DNA of 64,000 nucleotides from Mycobacterium sp. DL (GTDB lineage Bacteria > Actinomycetota > Actinomycetes > Mycobacteriales > Mycobacteriaceae): assembly GCF_039729195.1 (NCBI RefSeq), contig NZ_CP155796.1, positions 124,001 to 188,000 on the forward strand. Direction: 5' to 3'. Shown piece by piece: positions 1 through 8,627 of this stretch (position 1 is the first letter of the stretch; each line of letters starts with the position of its first letter). The position numbers were made by a program, and so were the translations under genes. The notes under the pieces are model-generated. The model saw only the letters and a program-made list of their open reading frames with translations, made no database searches and was not told where the DNA came from.

Positions 1-1113
1 CAGGTCGTCGTCGAGAACGCGCCCACACTGACGCGCCCGTGGGTGCGGATGGCGACGGTTGCAGCGGTGCGGCAGTGCGCGGTGCTCCCACTGCACGAAG
101 GCGCGTTGCTGCTCGACCTCGCGTCGGCCACGAGCGGCGTCGGGCACGCGGAGGCGGCGGCACACGTGTTCGGTCTCGCGGCACCGGTGCTACTGGCCCT
201 CGGTGAACAGTGTCTGGCCAGGGAGATACGCGGCGGCGCGGCAACCGAACTCGTCGAGATCGCACAGGTGGCTGATGCTGCGCTCGCCGGTACGGCATGG
301 GCCGACGATGTGCACGCGCTGGCCGCACGCCTCCGGGAGGAGGTGTCGGAGATTCCTGATGTCTTCGCCTTCGATTTCGCGGGTGCCGTGCGTGCGGACA
401 TAGACGGTCCAAGTGTGTTGATGCCGGTCGCGGTCAAAACGCTGGAGTTCGTCGACCCGACCCTGGTGCCTGCTCGCATCCTGGCGTGGCGCGGGGCAGC
501 CGAACGCGAACTCATCATCGAGGTCCATGACGATCATGTCGTCGTTAGCGCGTCGCTCGCCGACGGCATCGATGACCGCACGCTCGAGGCGAATCAGTTA
601 TTGGCATATGCCGCTCGTCTCGAGGACGGCGGCTTGATCGCCTCATCTCCGATGACGGTCCACGATCACACCGTCAGCGCGGCGTTGCCCATCGTCGGTG
701 GTGATCAAGCGGTGTCCTTCGGAATCATCCACGCTGACGGCGACTTCGACGATGTTCGCGTCGATGCCGTTGGTCGCGACCTACTCCGGGTCGACCGGCA
801 GATGGTGGACGCCTTCGGTGATCAGCGTGCCGCAGTTGCCGAGCTGCATCGAACGTCCCTGCTCGACGATCAGACGGAGGCCCTGGACGCGAGTACGCGG
901 TACATCCGAGCTGCCAAGGCAGCTGCAGGTGACGCCCTGACGCGCCTTGAGGAGCGACTCGACGCTTCCATCGACGACGTCGACGTACGCGAGTTGATCG
1001 AGGCGCGGGTGGCCGCGGTCGAGGCGTTCGAGATCAGGGTCGAACGACGTGCTGTATCAGCGGGAACCGAGCCGCTGCTAGCCGAACTCGTGTCCCGTTC
1101 GGGTGCCGAATGA
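1..1113 (+). CDS. Unrecognised helical protein, 5' end cut by window edge
   Basis: The reading frame is open from base 1, and the first usable start inside the window is GTG at 43, so the gene probably begins upstream. The visible part (about 370 codons) is rich in Ala, Glu, Asp and Arg. Its last 90 residues (about 265-355) look like an amphipathic helix or coiled coil. I see no signal peptide, membrane segment or catalytic motif and do not recognise the family. Its stop codon overlaps the start of the CHAT protease gene by 4 bases (ATGA), so the two are very likely translationally coupled. That coupling makes it a partner, sensor or substrate candidate for the protease. This role is inference from context only. 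Confidence 0.7.
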   Translation, partial: QVVVENAPTLTRPWVRMATVAAVRQCAVLPLHEGALLLDLASATSGVGHAEAAAHVFGLAAPVLLALGEQCLAREIRGGAATELVEIAQVADAALAGTAWADDVHALAARLREEVSEIPDVFAFDFAGAVRADIDGPSVLMPVAVKTLEFVDPTLVPARILAWRGAAERELIIEVHDDHVVVSASLADGIDDRTLEANQLLAYAARLEDGGLIASSPMTVHDHTVSAALPIVGGDQAVSFGIIHADGDFDDVRVDAVGRDLLRVDRQMVDAFGDQRAAVAELHRTSLLDDQTEALDASTRYIRAAKAAAGDALTRLEERLDASIDDVDVRELIEARVAAVEAFEIRVERRAVSAGTEPLLAELVSRSGAE

Positions 1114-2450
1114 CCACTGTCGACATGCGTCTCGATGTGCTCGTCCGCGCCGCAGACGCGGGAGATACCTACATTGCGTGGCGCTGGCTCGACGCACTGG
1201 ACGATCCGAGGGCCACGCGCTTGGACGCGGCGACAGTCGATGCCGCGATCGCTGAACTGGACTCGGCGCTCATCGCGTCGCTGTCGGATGACGAGTCGGC
1301 ACTGCAGGCCGCGTCGAGGGCGATGGGGGATGGTGCGTTCACTTCCCTGGACCGTGAACAGCAATTGGCGAAAACCCTCGCTGATGCGGTCATTCCGCCT
1401 CGCTTGGTCGACGATATCCTGGCCAAGATCGAAGACGGTGTACGACCGCGGTTGCGGCTCACCCCAAGCCCCCGTCTCGCCCGTGTCCCATGGGAGGTGT
1501 TGCGAGTAGGCGACGGCGACCAACGGCTGCTGGACATCGTCGACATCGTGTACGACCCGCCCGCGACGGTGCGTGCGGAGCGGAGCACGCCCGCACGGCA
1601 ATGGTCCGACCATCGCGGACTTCCGGGTGTGTTCGTCATCGACCCGAGGACGCCGGGAGATCCTGACTCGCTGCCTGTGGTGTCGCCGACCACCAACGCT
1701 TCGGATGCCATTCGGAAACAGATCGCCGACTACGTCGAGACCGGCGGTGCACTCGCCGCTGAATCGAGGCGTTGGCAGGGCGGGCAGACCTTCACTCGAT
1801 CGTGGCTGTCGAAGGCGCTCAACGAGACTCCCCGATCACGACTGTTCTACTACGGTCACGTGTCCGCTGAGCCCGATGAACCCGGTTCGGCCGCGCTGCA
1901 TCTGAGTGACGAGACCACCGAGAGCTGGGGAATGGCTCGCCCCATCGGTGCCCACCTGCCGCTGAGCGCACTGGACCTCCTGCTCGGCACGACGACCGCG
2001 GGGGCTGACGAGTACGCTCGCTATCCGCACGCGAAATCGCCTGCCGGCCACGATATCTGGCCGATGCCATCCCGAGTTGCGGTCATCGCGTGCGAGGGTG
2101 GCGCGGATTACCGCTCGCGCGAGACGTTCGGCCTGGTGATCGCCATGCTGAACGCCGGCGCGGAACTGGTGACGACGACGCGCTGGACGTTGCCCACCGA
2201 CCTCGCGTTCTGGCACTTCCACGACGATGTGGCGCGCCGTGGTGTGCACCCGACCACCGACCTCGCGTTGACCGTCGACCGGGCGCAAACCCTCGACGAC
2301 CCCGTCGGTGAACTGCTCACATGGCAACGGGGACAATTGAATTCGTGGCGAGATAGCGGTGGTGCCATCGACTTCTCACCGCTGGTCTGGGCGTCGTTGA
2401 CCAATACCTGGGGCCCGGATGCCACAGTGATAGAGCAGCCGTCGGGCTGA
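1110..2450 (+). CDS. CHAT-domain (caspase-like) cysteine protease
   Basis: This 446-aa cytoplasmic protein has the signatures of a CHAT domain, a caspase/HetF-related peptidase. A VPWEVLR block is at residues 126-132. The catalytic His is in LFYYGHVS (His250) and the catalytic Cys is in VAVIACEGG (Cys328), each after a hydrophobic strand as in the family. About 120 N-terminal residues are helical and unassigned. No TPR repeats are fused to it, unlike many CHAT proteins, although a separate TPR protein lies at 5530-7173. The start is ATG at 1110, overlapping the upstream stop. A membrane-protein gene follows after 3 bases, so the three genes form one operon. CHAT proteases act in immunity and cell death by cutting a partner protein; the substrate here is unknown. 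Confidence 0.85.
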   Translation: MTTVDMRLDVLVRAADAGDTYIAWRWLDALDDPRATRLDAATVDAAIAELDSALIASLSDDESALQAASRAMGDGAFTSLDREQQLAKTLADAVIPPRLVDDILAKIEDGVRPRLRLTPSPRLARVPWEVLRVGDGDQRLLDIVDIVYDPPATVRAERSTPARQWSDHRGLPGVFVIDPRTPGDPDSLPVVSPTTNASDAIRKQIADYVETGGALAAESRRWQGGQTFTRSWLSKALNETPRSRLFYYGHVSAEPDEPGSAALHLSDETTESWGMARPIGAHLPLSALDLLLGTTTAGADEYARYPHAKSPAGHDIWPMPSRVAVIACEGGADYRSRETFGLVIAMLNAGAELVTTTRWTLPTDLAFWHFHDDVARRGVHPTTDLALTVDRAQTLDDPVGELLTWQRGQLNSWRDSGGAIDFSPLVWASLTNTWGPDATVIEQPSG

Positions 2451-2453
2451 AAA

Positions 2454-3452
2454 GTGGGTAGCTCGTACGAACGCAGCCGACTCGATCAGCCCGCGGTGGA
2501 GCACCTCGCTCAACTGGCCGCCAGGGCGACGTCGGTGACACCAGCACCCGTGCTGAACTACGTGAACCGCGGCGAGAAGCGGTACGTCCGGGTGCTCGGT
2601 CCCCACTGGGTGCTCGACCGCCGGATGGAGAACTCCGAACTCAAGGCTCCCAACGGATACAAGGAGGAGACTCACGTCGACGAGGTGTACGCCGTCCTGC
2701 AGGACGGATCGCTCGTGGTTGCGAGTATCACCGAGGAGATCGTGATCGCGCCGTCGCGAAACATCACGGCGTACCACGACTCGCACACCCTCCGACCGAT
2801 GACGGACGCCGACATCCAGGCATTCGACTTCGCAAAGGTGAGGTACGACTCGAGTCGTGTCTGGGGCGATCTGGTGAGAAACCGAAATGGTGTCGGCTCA
2901 CCTCAGTGCTCCACTAAGGGGCAGGGTGTGACGGGCCTGCTCGAGGATCTACTCCGAGGGCGCACGAAGAATCTTCCGGGACCCCTTGGCGGACTGCAGG
3001 ATCCGGCGCTTGAAAGCCTGCATCGGGCCGAGAAGTCGGCCGCTGCGAGCGCGACTCGGCGGCGAAACCGCAAGTCGCTGCTCGAGACGGTGAATGAGCG
3101 CGTGAAGTTCGCCGCTCTGGCGTGGCTCTTCATCGCGGGCGTGATCGTCCTCGCGAACTACCTGGTCTCGCGCGGGCCGGGTTTCGTGGACGGCAGCTAC
3201 TGGGTGGCGGCGGCGATCATCGTCGCATCGGTCGCCGGTGTCACCGCGGTTGACTTCGTGATCGGCCGCGGTAAGGACACGGCCTTCGTGTTCGGTGCGG
3301 CAGTGGGACTCGCGCTGGCGATCTACCTGACTATCAACGATGCGGGTGTCGAGGACGTCGGCGTGAGCCTCATCCCCTTCTCCCTTGCGGCTGTATCGGG
3401 GCTCGTCCTCTACGGCGTAGCAGCGCTGAGTGACCGGGTGCCGGGACGCTGA
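2454..3452 (+). CDS. Membrane protein: soluble N-terminal domain plus four C-terminal helices
   Basis: A 332-aa protein, GTG start at 2454, three bases after the CHAT protease stop. Residues 1-210 are soluble, ending in a basic stretch (TRRRNRK, 201-207). Four hydrophobic segments follow at about 219-238, 249-270, 277-293 and 303-324. I do not recognise the soluble domain. The layout, a soluble region plus a compact four-helix block directly downstream of a CHAT protease, resembles protease-effector pairs in which cleavage frees a membrane-active part. Whether it is such an effector, a membrane anchor or a sensor cannot be decided from sequence. Confidence 0.75.
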   Translation: MGSSYERSRLDQPAVEHLAQLAARATSVTPAPVLNYVNRGEKRYVRVLGPHWVLDRRMENSELKAPNGYKEETHVDEVYAVLQDGSLVVASITEEIVIAPSRNITAYHDSHTLRPMTDADIQAFDFAKVRYDSSRVWGDLVRNRNGVGSPQCSTKGQGVTGLLEDLLRGRTKNLPGPLGGLQDPALESLHRAEKSAAASATRRRNRKSLLETVNERVKFAALAWLFIAGVIVLANYLVSRGPGFVDGSYWVAAAIIVASVAGVTAVDFVIGRGKDTAFVFGAAVGLALAIYLTINDAGVEDVGVSLIPFSLAAVSGLVLYGVAALSDRVPGR

Positions 3453-3476
3453 CCCACCACCCCTTCGTGCCTCGCA

Positions 3477-3489
3477 TGGGGGATCGCTG
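3477..3489 (+). promoter_or_regulatory. Shared 13-bp upstream motif, copy 1
   Basis: TGGGGGATCGCTG occurs exactly here, at 10933-10945 and at 13162-13174, each time 37 to 57 bp upstream of a plus-strand gene. The function is unknown; operator, promoter element or recombination trace are all possible. Confidence 0.4.
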
Positions 3490-3545
3490 TTCTCTGTGGC
3501 GTGCGGGGCTTCCGGCGCTGTCGAGATGAAGTGAGGGAGTGGGAA

Positions 3546-3887
3546 ATGTTTGGTGTGATGCGGTTTGTGGCTGCTGTGGTGGTTGCGGTGGCGGTGTTGG
3601 CCGGTGTGGGGTTGGGTGCGGCGGGGGTGTCGGAGGCGACGACGGGTGGCTGCCGGGATGGGAGGTGCACGGTGTACTTGTCGAAGGCGGAGACGCGGGC
3701 GTTGTCGGAGGGGCGGGCGCCGGGGTTGCCTGCGGGGGTTCCGTGGCAGATCAGGGCGTCGTACTTCGCGTTGGTGCAGGGGCATCGGTGGATTGCGGGG
3801 CAGTATGCGAATCGGGGGTGGTGTTCGGCGTTCCGGTTGTCGATCTATCCGTGGGAGGGGCAGGGGTACAACGGGTATCGCTGCTGA
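3546..3887 (+). CDS. Small secreted Cys-containing protein, copy A
   Basis: A 113-aa protein. I chose ATG 3546 because it begins with a signal-peptide-like segment (MFGVMRFVAAVVVAVAVLAG) and has a GAGGGAGTGGG ribosome site just upstream; an in-frame start at 3501 is also possible. The exported part holds four cysteines: two near its start (GGCRDGRCTVYLSKAE), one in RGWCSAFRLSIYP and one as the last residue (GYNGYRC). They could form two disulfides. No function is recognised. It is almost identical to the protein at 13230-13592: the mature parts differ only by Ser/Leu in RA-S/L-YF and Asn/Asp near the end. Codons end mostly in G, including many TTG and GGG, unlike the neighbours, which suggests different ancestry. 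Confidence 0.75.
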   Translation: MFGVMRFVAAVVVAVAVLAGVGLGAAGVSEATTGGCRDGRCTVYLSKAETRALSEGRAPGLPAGVPWQIRASYFALVQGHRWIAGQYANRGWCSAFRLSIYPWEGQGYNGYRC

Positions 3888-3894
3888 GGTGGCG

Positions 3895-3928
3895 GGGTTC
3901 GGTGGGTGCTACGGCGCCCACCGAACCC
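3895..3928. terminator. Bidirectional hairpin terminator
   Basis: A perfect 12-bp stem (GGGTTCGGTGGG pairing with CCCACCGAACCC) encloses a 10-base loop. It lies between convergent stop codons at 3887 and 3936. There is no T tract, as is usual in high-GC actinobacteria. An identical hairpin follows copy B at 13600-13633. Confidence 0.7.
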
Positions 3929-3935
3929 GGTTCGG

Positions 3936-5507
3936 TCAGGAGGTTTCGTCGAGCCTGCGTGCTCGGAGTTCGTGACCACGTGAGGTGAGGCAGCGACCGG
4001 TGTCCAGATTCCAATCCCAGCCGTGCAGGTTGCACGTCAGCTTATTGCCTTCCACGACACCGAATTTCGATAGATCGGCCTTGAGGTGCGGGCATCGGCG
4101 CTGCACCTCCCAGCCGTCGATGACGATGCTGGCGCTGTCGTCGTGCGCCTCGGCGTAGTAGCCCTCGGCGTACGCGATTCGCTCGGCTGTGAGGCATTTG
4201 AAGAACGTGTAGAGGAACTCGTTGTATCCGCCGACGCGGCGCGCCTTGAAGCGCGTGGACAGGAAGATGCTGTTGACCCAGTCCGGTTCGTCGTCACGTA
4301 CCGCGGTCCGGACGAGGGACGCGTCGATATCGAGTTCGTAACGGAACTTCTCGTTGCCGATCGGTTCGCGCACAATGCGTTTGGGAAAGTCTAGGACTAT
4401 ATCCTCGGTGCTTAGTCTGAGCACGACCGGATACCCGATACCGTCGCAGACGAGTGGTGACAACTCCATCAGCGGCTCGAATTTCGAGCGCAGCGGCGCG
4501 AGGAGTGACGGTCCCTCCGTCGGCGCCCAGGCGGCCTTCTCGGCGGCGATCACGGGGGCCTGCCGCTCGGCGTAGGCCTCGATGTAGGCGGCCTTCCCCG
4601 TGGTGAAGATCGCCTCTGCCTCGGCCGTGGGAATCGGATGTTCCAGTGACATCAGGGAGGACCCTGAGAGTGTGGCCTCGGTGCCCGGAATCATCAGCAG
4701 TCCGTTGTCGAGACCGTGCTGCCGCATCTGGTCGATGAAGACCACCTGGTCGGGGAAGATGTTGGCCGGATCGTCGTACACGTCGTTGAGTCGTCGCAGC
4801 GAGTCGTCGAGGAAGCACGGGGGTCCGGCGCTCGGCACCACCCACGCCGGTTCGATCTGGTTGATGTACTGACGGCAGCGGTCCATCTGGCGCTGCCGCT
4901 TCTGAATCGCGAACGCATCCTTGGCCCGCTGCGGCATGTCGTAGACCATCGGGTACCAGATGGCGCCCGAGTACTGCACCATGAACACGTCGACGGGGCC
5001 GAACTGCTCATCCAGCACGTCGAGGTCGACGGGCCGCGAATCGTTCATGTTGAACGCCACGGTCCGTCCGTCGGACACCACCAGACCCGAATCGCCGATC
5101 GGACCGTCCGCTGGTGCACGCAACGCGATGATCATGATCTCGAGGTCGCCGTCGGGAGCGGGGATCCGGTACTTCGTCGAGTTGTCGGTCTCGAGGAACT
5201 TCGTGAACCCGAGCCGCTCGAGTTCGTGCTTGAGGTCGGGCACCGGATAGTCGGGGAGCAGGACCGTGGTGTCCTTGCTGACATTCTCGGCCAGATTGCG
5301 GGGATCGAAGTGGTCCTTGTGGAGGTGCGAGACGTACAGGTAGTCGCATGCTCCGAGGTGCTTCCAGTCCAACTGCGAGTTGTCGGGGAACGGGAACCAT
5401 GATGCGTAGTACGCCGGATTCACCCAGGGGTCACACAGGATCGTCGCACCGTTGGCCGCGATGTGGAACCCCGCGTGACCCACACTTGTCACCTTCATCT
5501 GATCCAC
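3936..5507 (-). CDS. Metallo-beta-lactamase fold protein with C-terminal Rieske domain
   Basis: A 523-aa two-domain protein. The N-terminal half is an UlaG-like metallo-beta-lactamase fold with the metal motif SHLHKDHFD (His61, His63, Asp65, His66). The C-terminus is a Rieske [2Fe-2S] domain with Cys472-x-His474 (CPHL) and Cys492-x2-His495 (CNLHGWDW). The pairing suggests an iron-sulphur redox-linked hydrolase, possibly acting on a cofactor or nucleotide-sugar, but the substrate is unknown. The architecture and length match what I recall of mycobacterial Rv3818. It starts at ATG 5507, with an alternative at the fourth codon (MKVTSVGHAGF). It converges on secreted-protein copy A and shares its hairpin terminator. 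Confidence 0.85.
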   Translation of the reverse strand: MDQMKVTSVGHAGFHIAANGATILCDPWVNPAYYASWFPFPDNSQLDWKHLGACDYLYVSHLHKDHFDPRNLAENVSKDTTVLLPDYPVPDLKHELERLGFTKFLETDNSTKYRIPAPDGDLEIMIIALRAPADGPIGDSGLVVSDGRTVAFNMNDSRPVDLDVLDEQFGPVDVFMVQYSGAIWYPMVYDMPQRAKDAFAIQKRQRQMDRCRQYINQIEPAWVVPSAGPPCFLDDSLRRLNDVYDDPANIFPDQVVFIDQMRQHGLDNGLLMIPGTEATLSGSSLMSLEHPIPTAEAEAIFTTGKAAYIEAYAERQAPVIAAEKAAWAPTEGPSLLAPLRSKFEPLMELSPLVCDGIGYPVVLRLSTEDIVLDFPKRIVREPIGNEKFRYELDIDASLVRTAVRDDEPDWVNSIFLSTRFKARRVGGYNEFLYTFFKCLTAERIAYAEGYYAEAHDDSASIVIDGWEVQRRCPHLKADLSKFGVVEGNKLTCNLHGWDWNLDTGRCLTSRGHELRARRLDETS

Positions 5508-5529
5508 GGTAGCGCAGCGCTTGCGCAGG

Positions 5530-7173
5530 TCACCACGTGCTGACGGTCACGTCATCGGTCCGATAGGAGGTCTGCGCAGACAACGCCGGGTACGCCCTTC
5601 TGGCTTCGTCGCGATAGGTGATGAGCGCCACCCGACCATCGGCCACGAGCAACCCCGGCGGAGGGTGCAGGGGCAACTCCGCGCCGGCCAGCAGACGACC
5701 CGAACCCGACGTCGTCGTGGCCACGACGGCCGGACCGGACGGCCGGGTGTGGGGGGTCGTCTTGAAACCGGCATGAGTGTCACGTCGCCCTTCGGCGGTG
5801 TGCACGCCGCTGTTGATCGCGGTCTCGACGAGTTCCGCCAGCAGTCGCTCGCGCCCGAGTCGGTGCGCGAGTTCGAACGCCCGCCGCGCCGCGTACTCAG
5901 TACTCGCCCGCCAGGCGAAGCGCGATGCCGCCGTCGGAAACTGGAATCGAAGCGAGTCCAGCGCCAGCAGGGCGGGCACCAGGACGTAAGGCGCGTCGTC
6001 GTCGGATAACACCGACGCCGTCTCCACCGCGCACCGTGCCGCCCACTCGTCGAGGCCGAGATGTCGGAAGCGGCGGCTCGCCGACGCGAGTGCTTCCTGC
6101 GCCTCGTCGAACGCGCCGCGCTCGGCGTGCAACCGACCGAGGCCGAGTTCGCACATCGCGACAGACCGCTCCTGGCCCGGCAGTCGAGTGAACTCGCTGC
6201 TGGCGGCCCGGTAGTCGCGCTCGGCCGCGGGCAGGTCACCCGCGTCGTGACGCTCCACGCCGACGTTGAGGAGGCACGTCGCAGCCAATTCGAAACGTCC
6301 CGCCGCGGCGAGGACGGGTTGCGCCGCTTGGTACTCGGCGATCGCCGACTCCGATGTCGAGGTGCCGCCGACCCGGCCTGCGACGGCGATGTTCAGTCGG
6401 CAGATCGCGGCGGCGACGGCGTCACCTGCAGCGTCGTAGGCGCGGCGCGCCTCTGCGTACTCCCTGATTGCGGCGTCGGCGTCACCACACTGCATGTAGG
6501 TGAAACCCAGGTTGGCGGTGCAGGTGTTGACCATGGTGTCGGCCCCCATTGCCGACGCGTGGACGCGGATACGGGTCAGATCCTCGATTGCGACCTGGTA
6601 GCGACCGGTCGCCGCCGCGACCAGTGCACGCTCGGCCTCGATCGCGGGTCGCAGTGTCGCAGCGTCGTCCTGCATCTTGTCGGAGATCTCCAGGGCCCGG
6701 CACAGCGCGTCCTCGGCGGCATCGTAGGAGCCCATCGAAAGATGCACTGCAGCAAGGGCTTGAGCACACGAAACCTGCTGGCGATCAATGATTTTACGCG
6801 TCTCGTAGTAGGCGAAGGCGCTGCCGAGTAGCGACACGGCGGTCGTGATGTCGCCGCGCAGGTAAGCGATCCTGCCACGTGCCTGATGCAGTGGCGCGAC
6901 GTGATTGCGGCGCTCCTTCGGTATCTCGGGTTCCAGTTCGGTCAGCAAGGACTCTGCGTCGTCGAGTGCACCCCCCTCGATGAGCGACTGGCTCAGGTAT
7001 AGGCCGGCGCGCGCCGCGAGAACAAGATCCATGTCGTCTTCCAGGAAACACCGCCGCGCCTCGACGAATTCAGATGCTGCACCGTGGAAGTCGCCTGATT
7101 CCAGCTTGCGCTTGCCGCGTTCCAGAGCGGCTTCGCACGTCTCCCACAGGTCAGGCGAGGCCACGGAACACAT
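5530..7173 (-). CDS. TPR-repeat protein
   Basis: About 547 aa, built mainly of tetratricopeptide-like helical pairs between about residues 20 and 420. Repeated signatures include YDAAEDALCRALEI, DADAAIREYAEARRAYDAAG, DLPAAERDYRAAS and AFDEAQEALASASRRF. The last 120 residues carry a Pro/Thr/Ser-rich linker and a short domain with no motif I recognise. ATG 7173 (MCSVASPDLWE) was chosen because it gives a modest 23-bp overlap with the upstream gene; a start at 7212 is possible. It is probably co-transcribed with the 463-aa gene at 7151-8542. TPR proteins act as scaffolds. With a stand-alone CHAT protease and a GroES-like gene nearby, a shared assembly is conceivable but not shown. Confidence 0.8.
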   Translation of the reverse strand: MCSVASPDLWETCEAALERGKRKLESGDFHGAASEFVEARRCFLEDDMDLVLAARAGLYLSQSLIEGGALDDAESLLTELEPEIPKERRNHVAPLHQARGRIAYLRGDITTAVSLLGSAFAYYETRKIIDRQQVSCAQALAAVHLSMGSYDAAEDALCRALEISDKMQDDAATLRPAIEAERALVAAATGRYQVAIEDLTRIRVHASAMGADTMVNTCTANLGFTYMQCGDADAAIREYAEARRAYDAAGDAVAAAICRLNIAVAGRVGGTSTSESAIAEYQAAQPVLAAAGRFELAATCLLNVGVERHDAGDLPAAERDYRAASSEFTRLPGQERSVAMCELGLGRLHAERGAFDEAQEALASASRRFRHLGLDEWAARCAVETASVLSDDDAPYVLVPALLALDSLRFQFPTAASRFAWRASTEYAARRAFELAHRLGRERLLAELVETAINSGVHTAEGRRDTHAGFKTTPHTRPSGPAVVATTTSGSGRLLAGAELPLHPPPGLLVADGRVALITYRDEARRAYPALSAQTSYRTDDVTVSTW

Positions 7174-8542
7174 TCGGATAGCGGCCGGAGCGCCTAACCA
7201 TGTGCGCCGCATGCCTCAGGCGCCTGCGGATGCTGGCGTTCGCCGCCCGTACGTCAAGCAGTTCGAGGTCGGGGTCGGTGTCGATGCGCGAGCGGCGGTA
7301 CGCGTGTCGCCCGGCGAGCCACGAGCCGTAGCTCGCGGCCTGAGGTCCACTCAAGTCAATCAGGCAACGGTAGGGATCGCTGCGGCCGAGATTGTCAAGA
7401 ATGCCCGCGTTGTGGTTGTTCTCGGCGAGTGCGTGGGAGCACGCGACGGTGTCCAATCGCCCGCCGACGGCCTCGACGAAGTAGCGGGGCAGGCCGTCAC
7501 GCACTTTGGTCAGCTGGTCGCGGCTCTTGACGTAGGGGTGGCGGGAATGGGTCATGAAAGACCACAGCAGCACGTTGCGGGTCAGATCCATCCGATGTGG
7601 CACGGTCAGCTTCGGGTGCCTGAGGTCTGCGAGCGAAACCTCGGTGATCCGCCGGTACATCCGCCCTACCTCGTCTAGGTAAGGCGGGTGGGCGTCCCGA
7701 TTACCCTGCGGCACACACATTTCGAGCAGCGATGCGAGCAGGAGCGCGCGCATGTACATGATGTCCGCGGTGAGCACCCATGACGTCACCGCAAGCGTCC
7801 GTTGCTCGGGGTCGGGCGTGGGGTCCAGTGCCCGCGCGAGCCGAATGTCGTCGAGGATCATGCACGCTCGTCGCCCAGCTTCCGCGCCGGCTCGCGCGAT
7901 GATCCGCATGGGCGTCAGCTCCAGATCGGGGTCCAGCGCCGTCTCCGGTGGTTCGCCCGTGAGCTGACGCGCCCGTGCATCGGGATCCGATTCGACGAGT
8001 CCGGCCTCGACGTTCCTGATCAGTTGGCCGCACTCCTGTAAGTACACCTGCTGCATGGCCTCGCTGCGCACGCCCGCCGACGCTGCGGCGCCGTCGGTGT
8101 ACTCGTAGGCACGATGCGCGCGGTTCGTCTGATGGAAGGCGCCGGTGTAGTTGTCCAGCTTGCTGGCCGCCATCGAGAGCGTCCTGACCAGCAGTCCGCA
8201 GTAGTAGCCGAGTTCCGGAGCATCACGACGGCGATCCCGCAACTGCACGACAGGCACGCGCAACAACTCGATCAGATCGCGCGGCGGCAGTTCCCCTGCC
8301 AGCGTCGTGGACACGATGTGGAGCGCCTCGGCCTCGAAAACCGTTGCCTGAGAGGACACTCCCTCCTTGATCACGATCGTGTTCGCGAGGCGTCTCGCGA
8401 ACTGCTCCCGGCGCTCCCTGGTCTGCTGCCGAGCCTGGTAGGCCCTGGCCGGGAGGTCCTGATAGTCGCCCAACGCCATCGGCGGGTACTGGTTCATGTA
8501 CGCCGACTGGCGATACAGCGGGCCGAAGGATTCAGCGGGCAA
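7151..8542 (-). CDS. Unrecognised 463-aa helical protein
   Basis: The protein is predicted largely alpha-helical and cytoplasmic. There are no signal peptide, membrane segments or nucleotide-binding motifs. It has an Arg-rich N-terminal helix (about 35-52, QARQQTRERREQFARRL) and a conserved-looking C-terminal part with a LAENNHNAGILDNLG segment. I do not recognise a family. Its 3' end overlaps the start of the TPR gene, so the two are an operon. Its 5' end faces the GroES-like gene across an 85-bp divergent intergenic region, suggesting a shared promoter region. Confidence 0.75.
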   Translation of the reverse strand: MPAESFGPLYRQSAYMNQYPPMALGDYQDLPARAYQARQQTRERREQFARRLANTIVIKEGVSSQATVFEAEALHIVSTTLAGELPPRDLIELLRVPVVQLRDRRRDAPELGYYCGLLVRTLSMAASKLDNYTGAFHQTNRAHRAYEYTDGAAASAGVRSEAMQQVYLQECGQLIRNVEAGLVESDPDARARQLTGEPPETALDPDLELTPMRIIARAGAEAGRRACMILDDIRLARALDPTPDPEQRTLAVTSWVLTADIMYMRALLLASLLEMCVPQGNRDAHPPYLDEVGRMYRRITEVSLADLRHPKLTVPHRMDLTRNVLLWSFMTHSRHPYVKSRDQLTKVRDGLPRYFVEAVGGRLDTVACSHALAENNHNAGILDNLGRSDPYRCLIDLSGPQAASYGSWLAGRHAYRRSRIDTDPDLELLDVRAANASIRRRLRHAAHMVRRSGRYPNVFRGLA

Positions 8543-8627
8543 TGAGCGTCCTCGTCCGGTTAGAGTGCTGACCGAGAGTCACCAGGTTACCGCGGCGCCG
8601 GGCCGGGGTGGGGAGGAAGGCCGACAC

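Larger units (their letters stand above)
3477..3929 (+). repeat. Direct repeat, copy A of secreted-protein cassette
   Basis: The cassette consists of a 13-bp motif, a leader, a small secreted-protein gene and a terminator. It recurs in the same orientation at 13162-13634. From codon GGTGGCTGC of the gene through the hairpin, the copies differ at only two bases over roughly 290 bp. The leader and signal-peptide part are more divergent but alignable (shared CTTCCGGCGCTGTCG). The repeats bracket about 9.2 kb. Confidence 0.85.
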
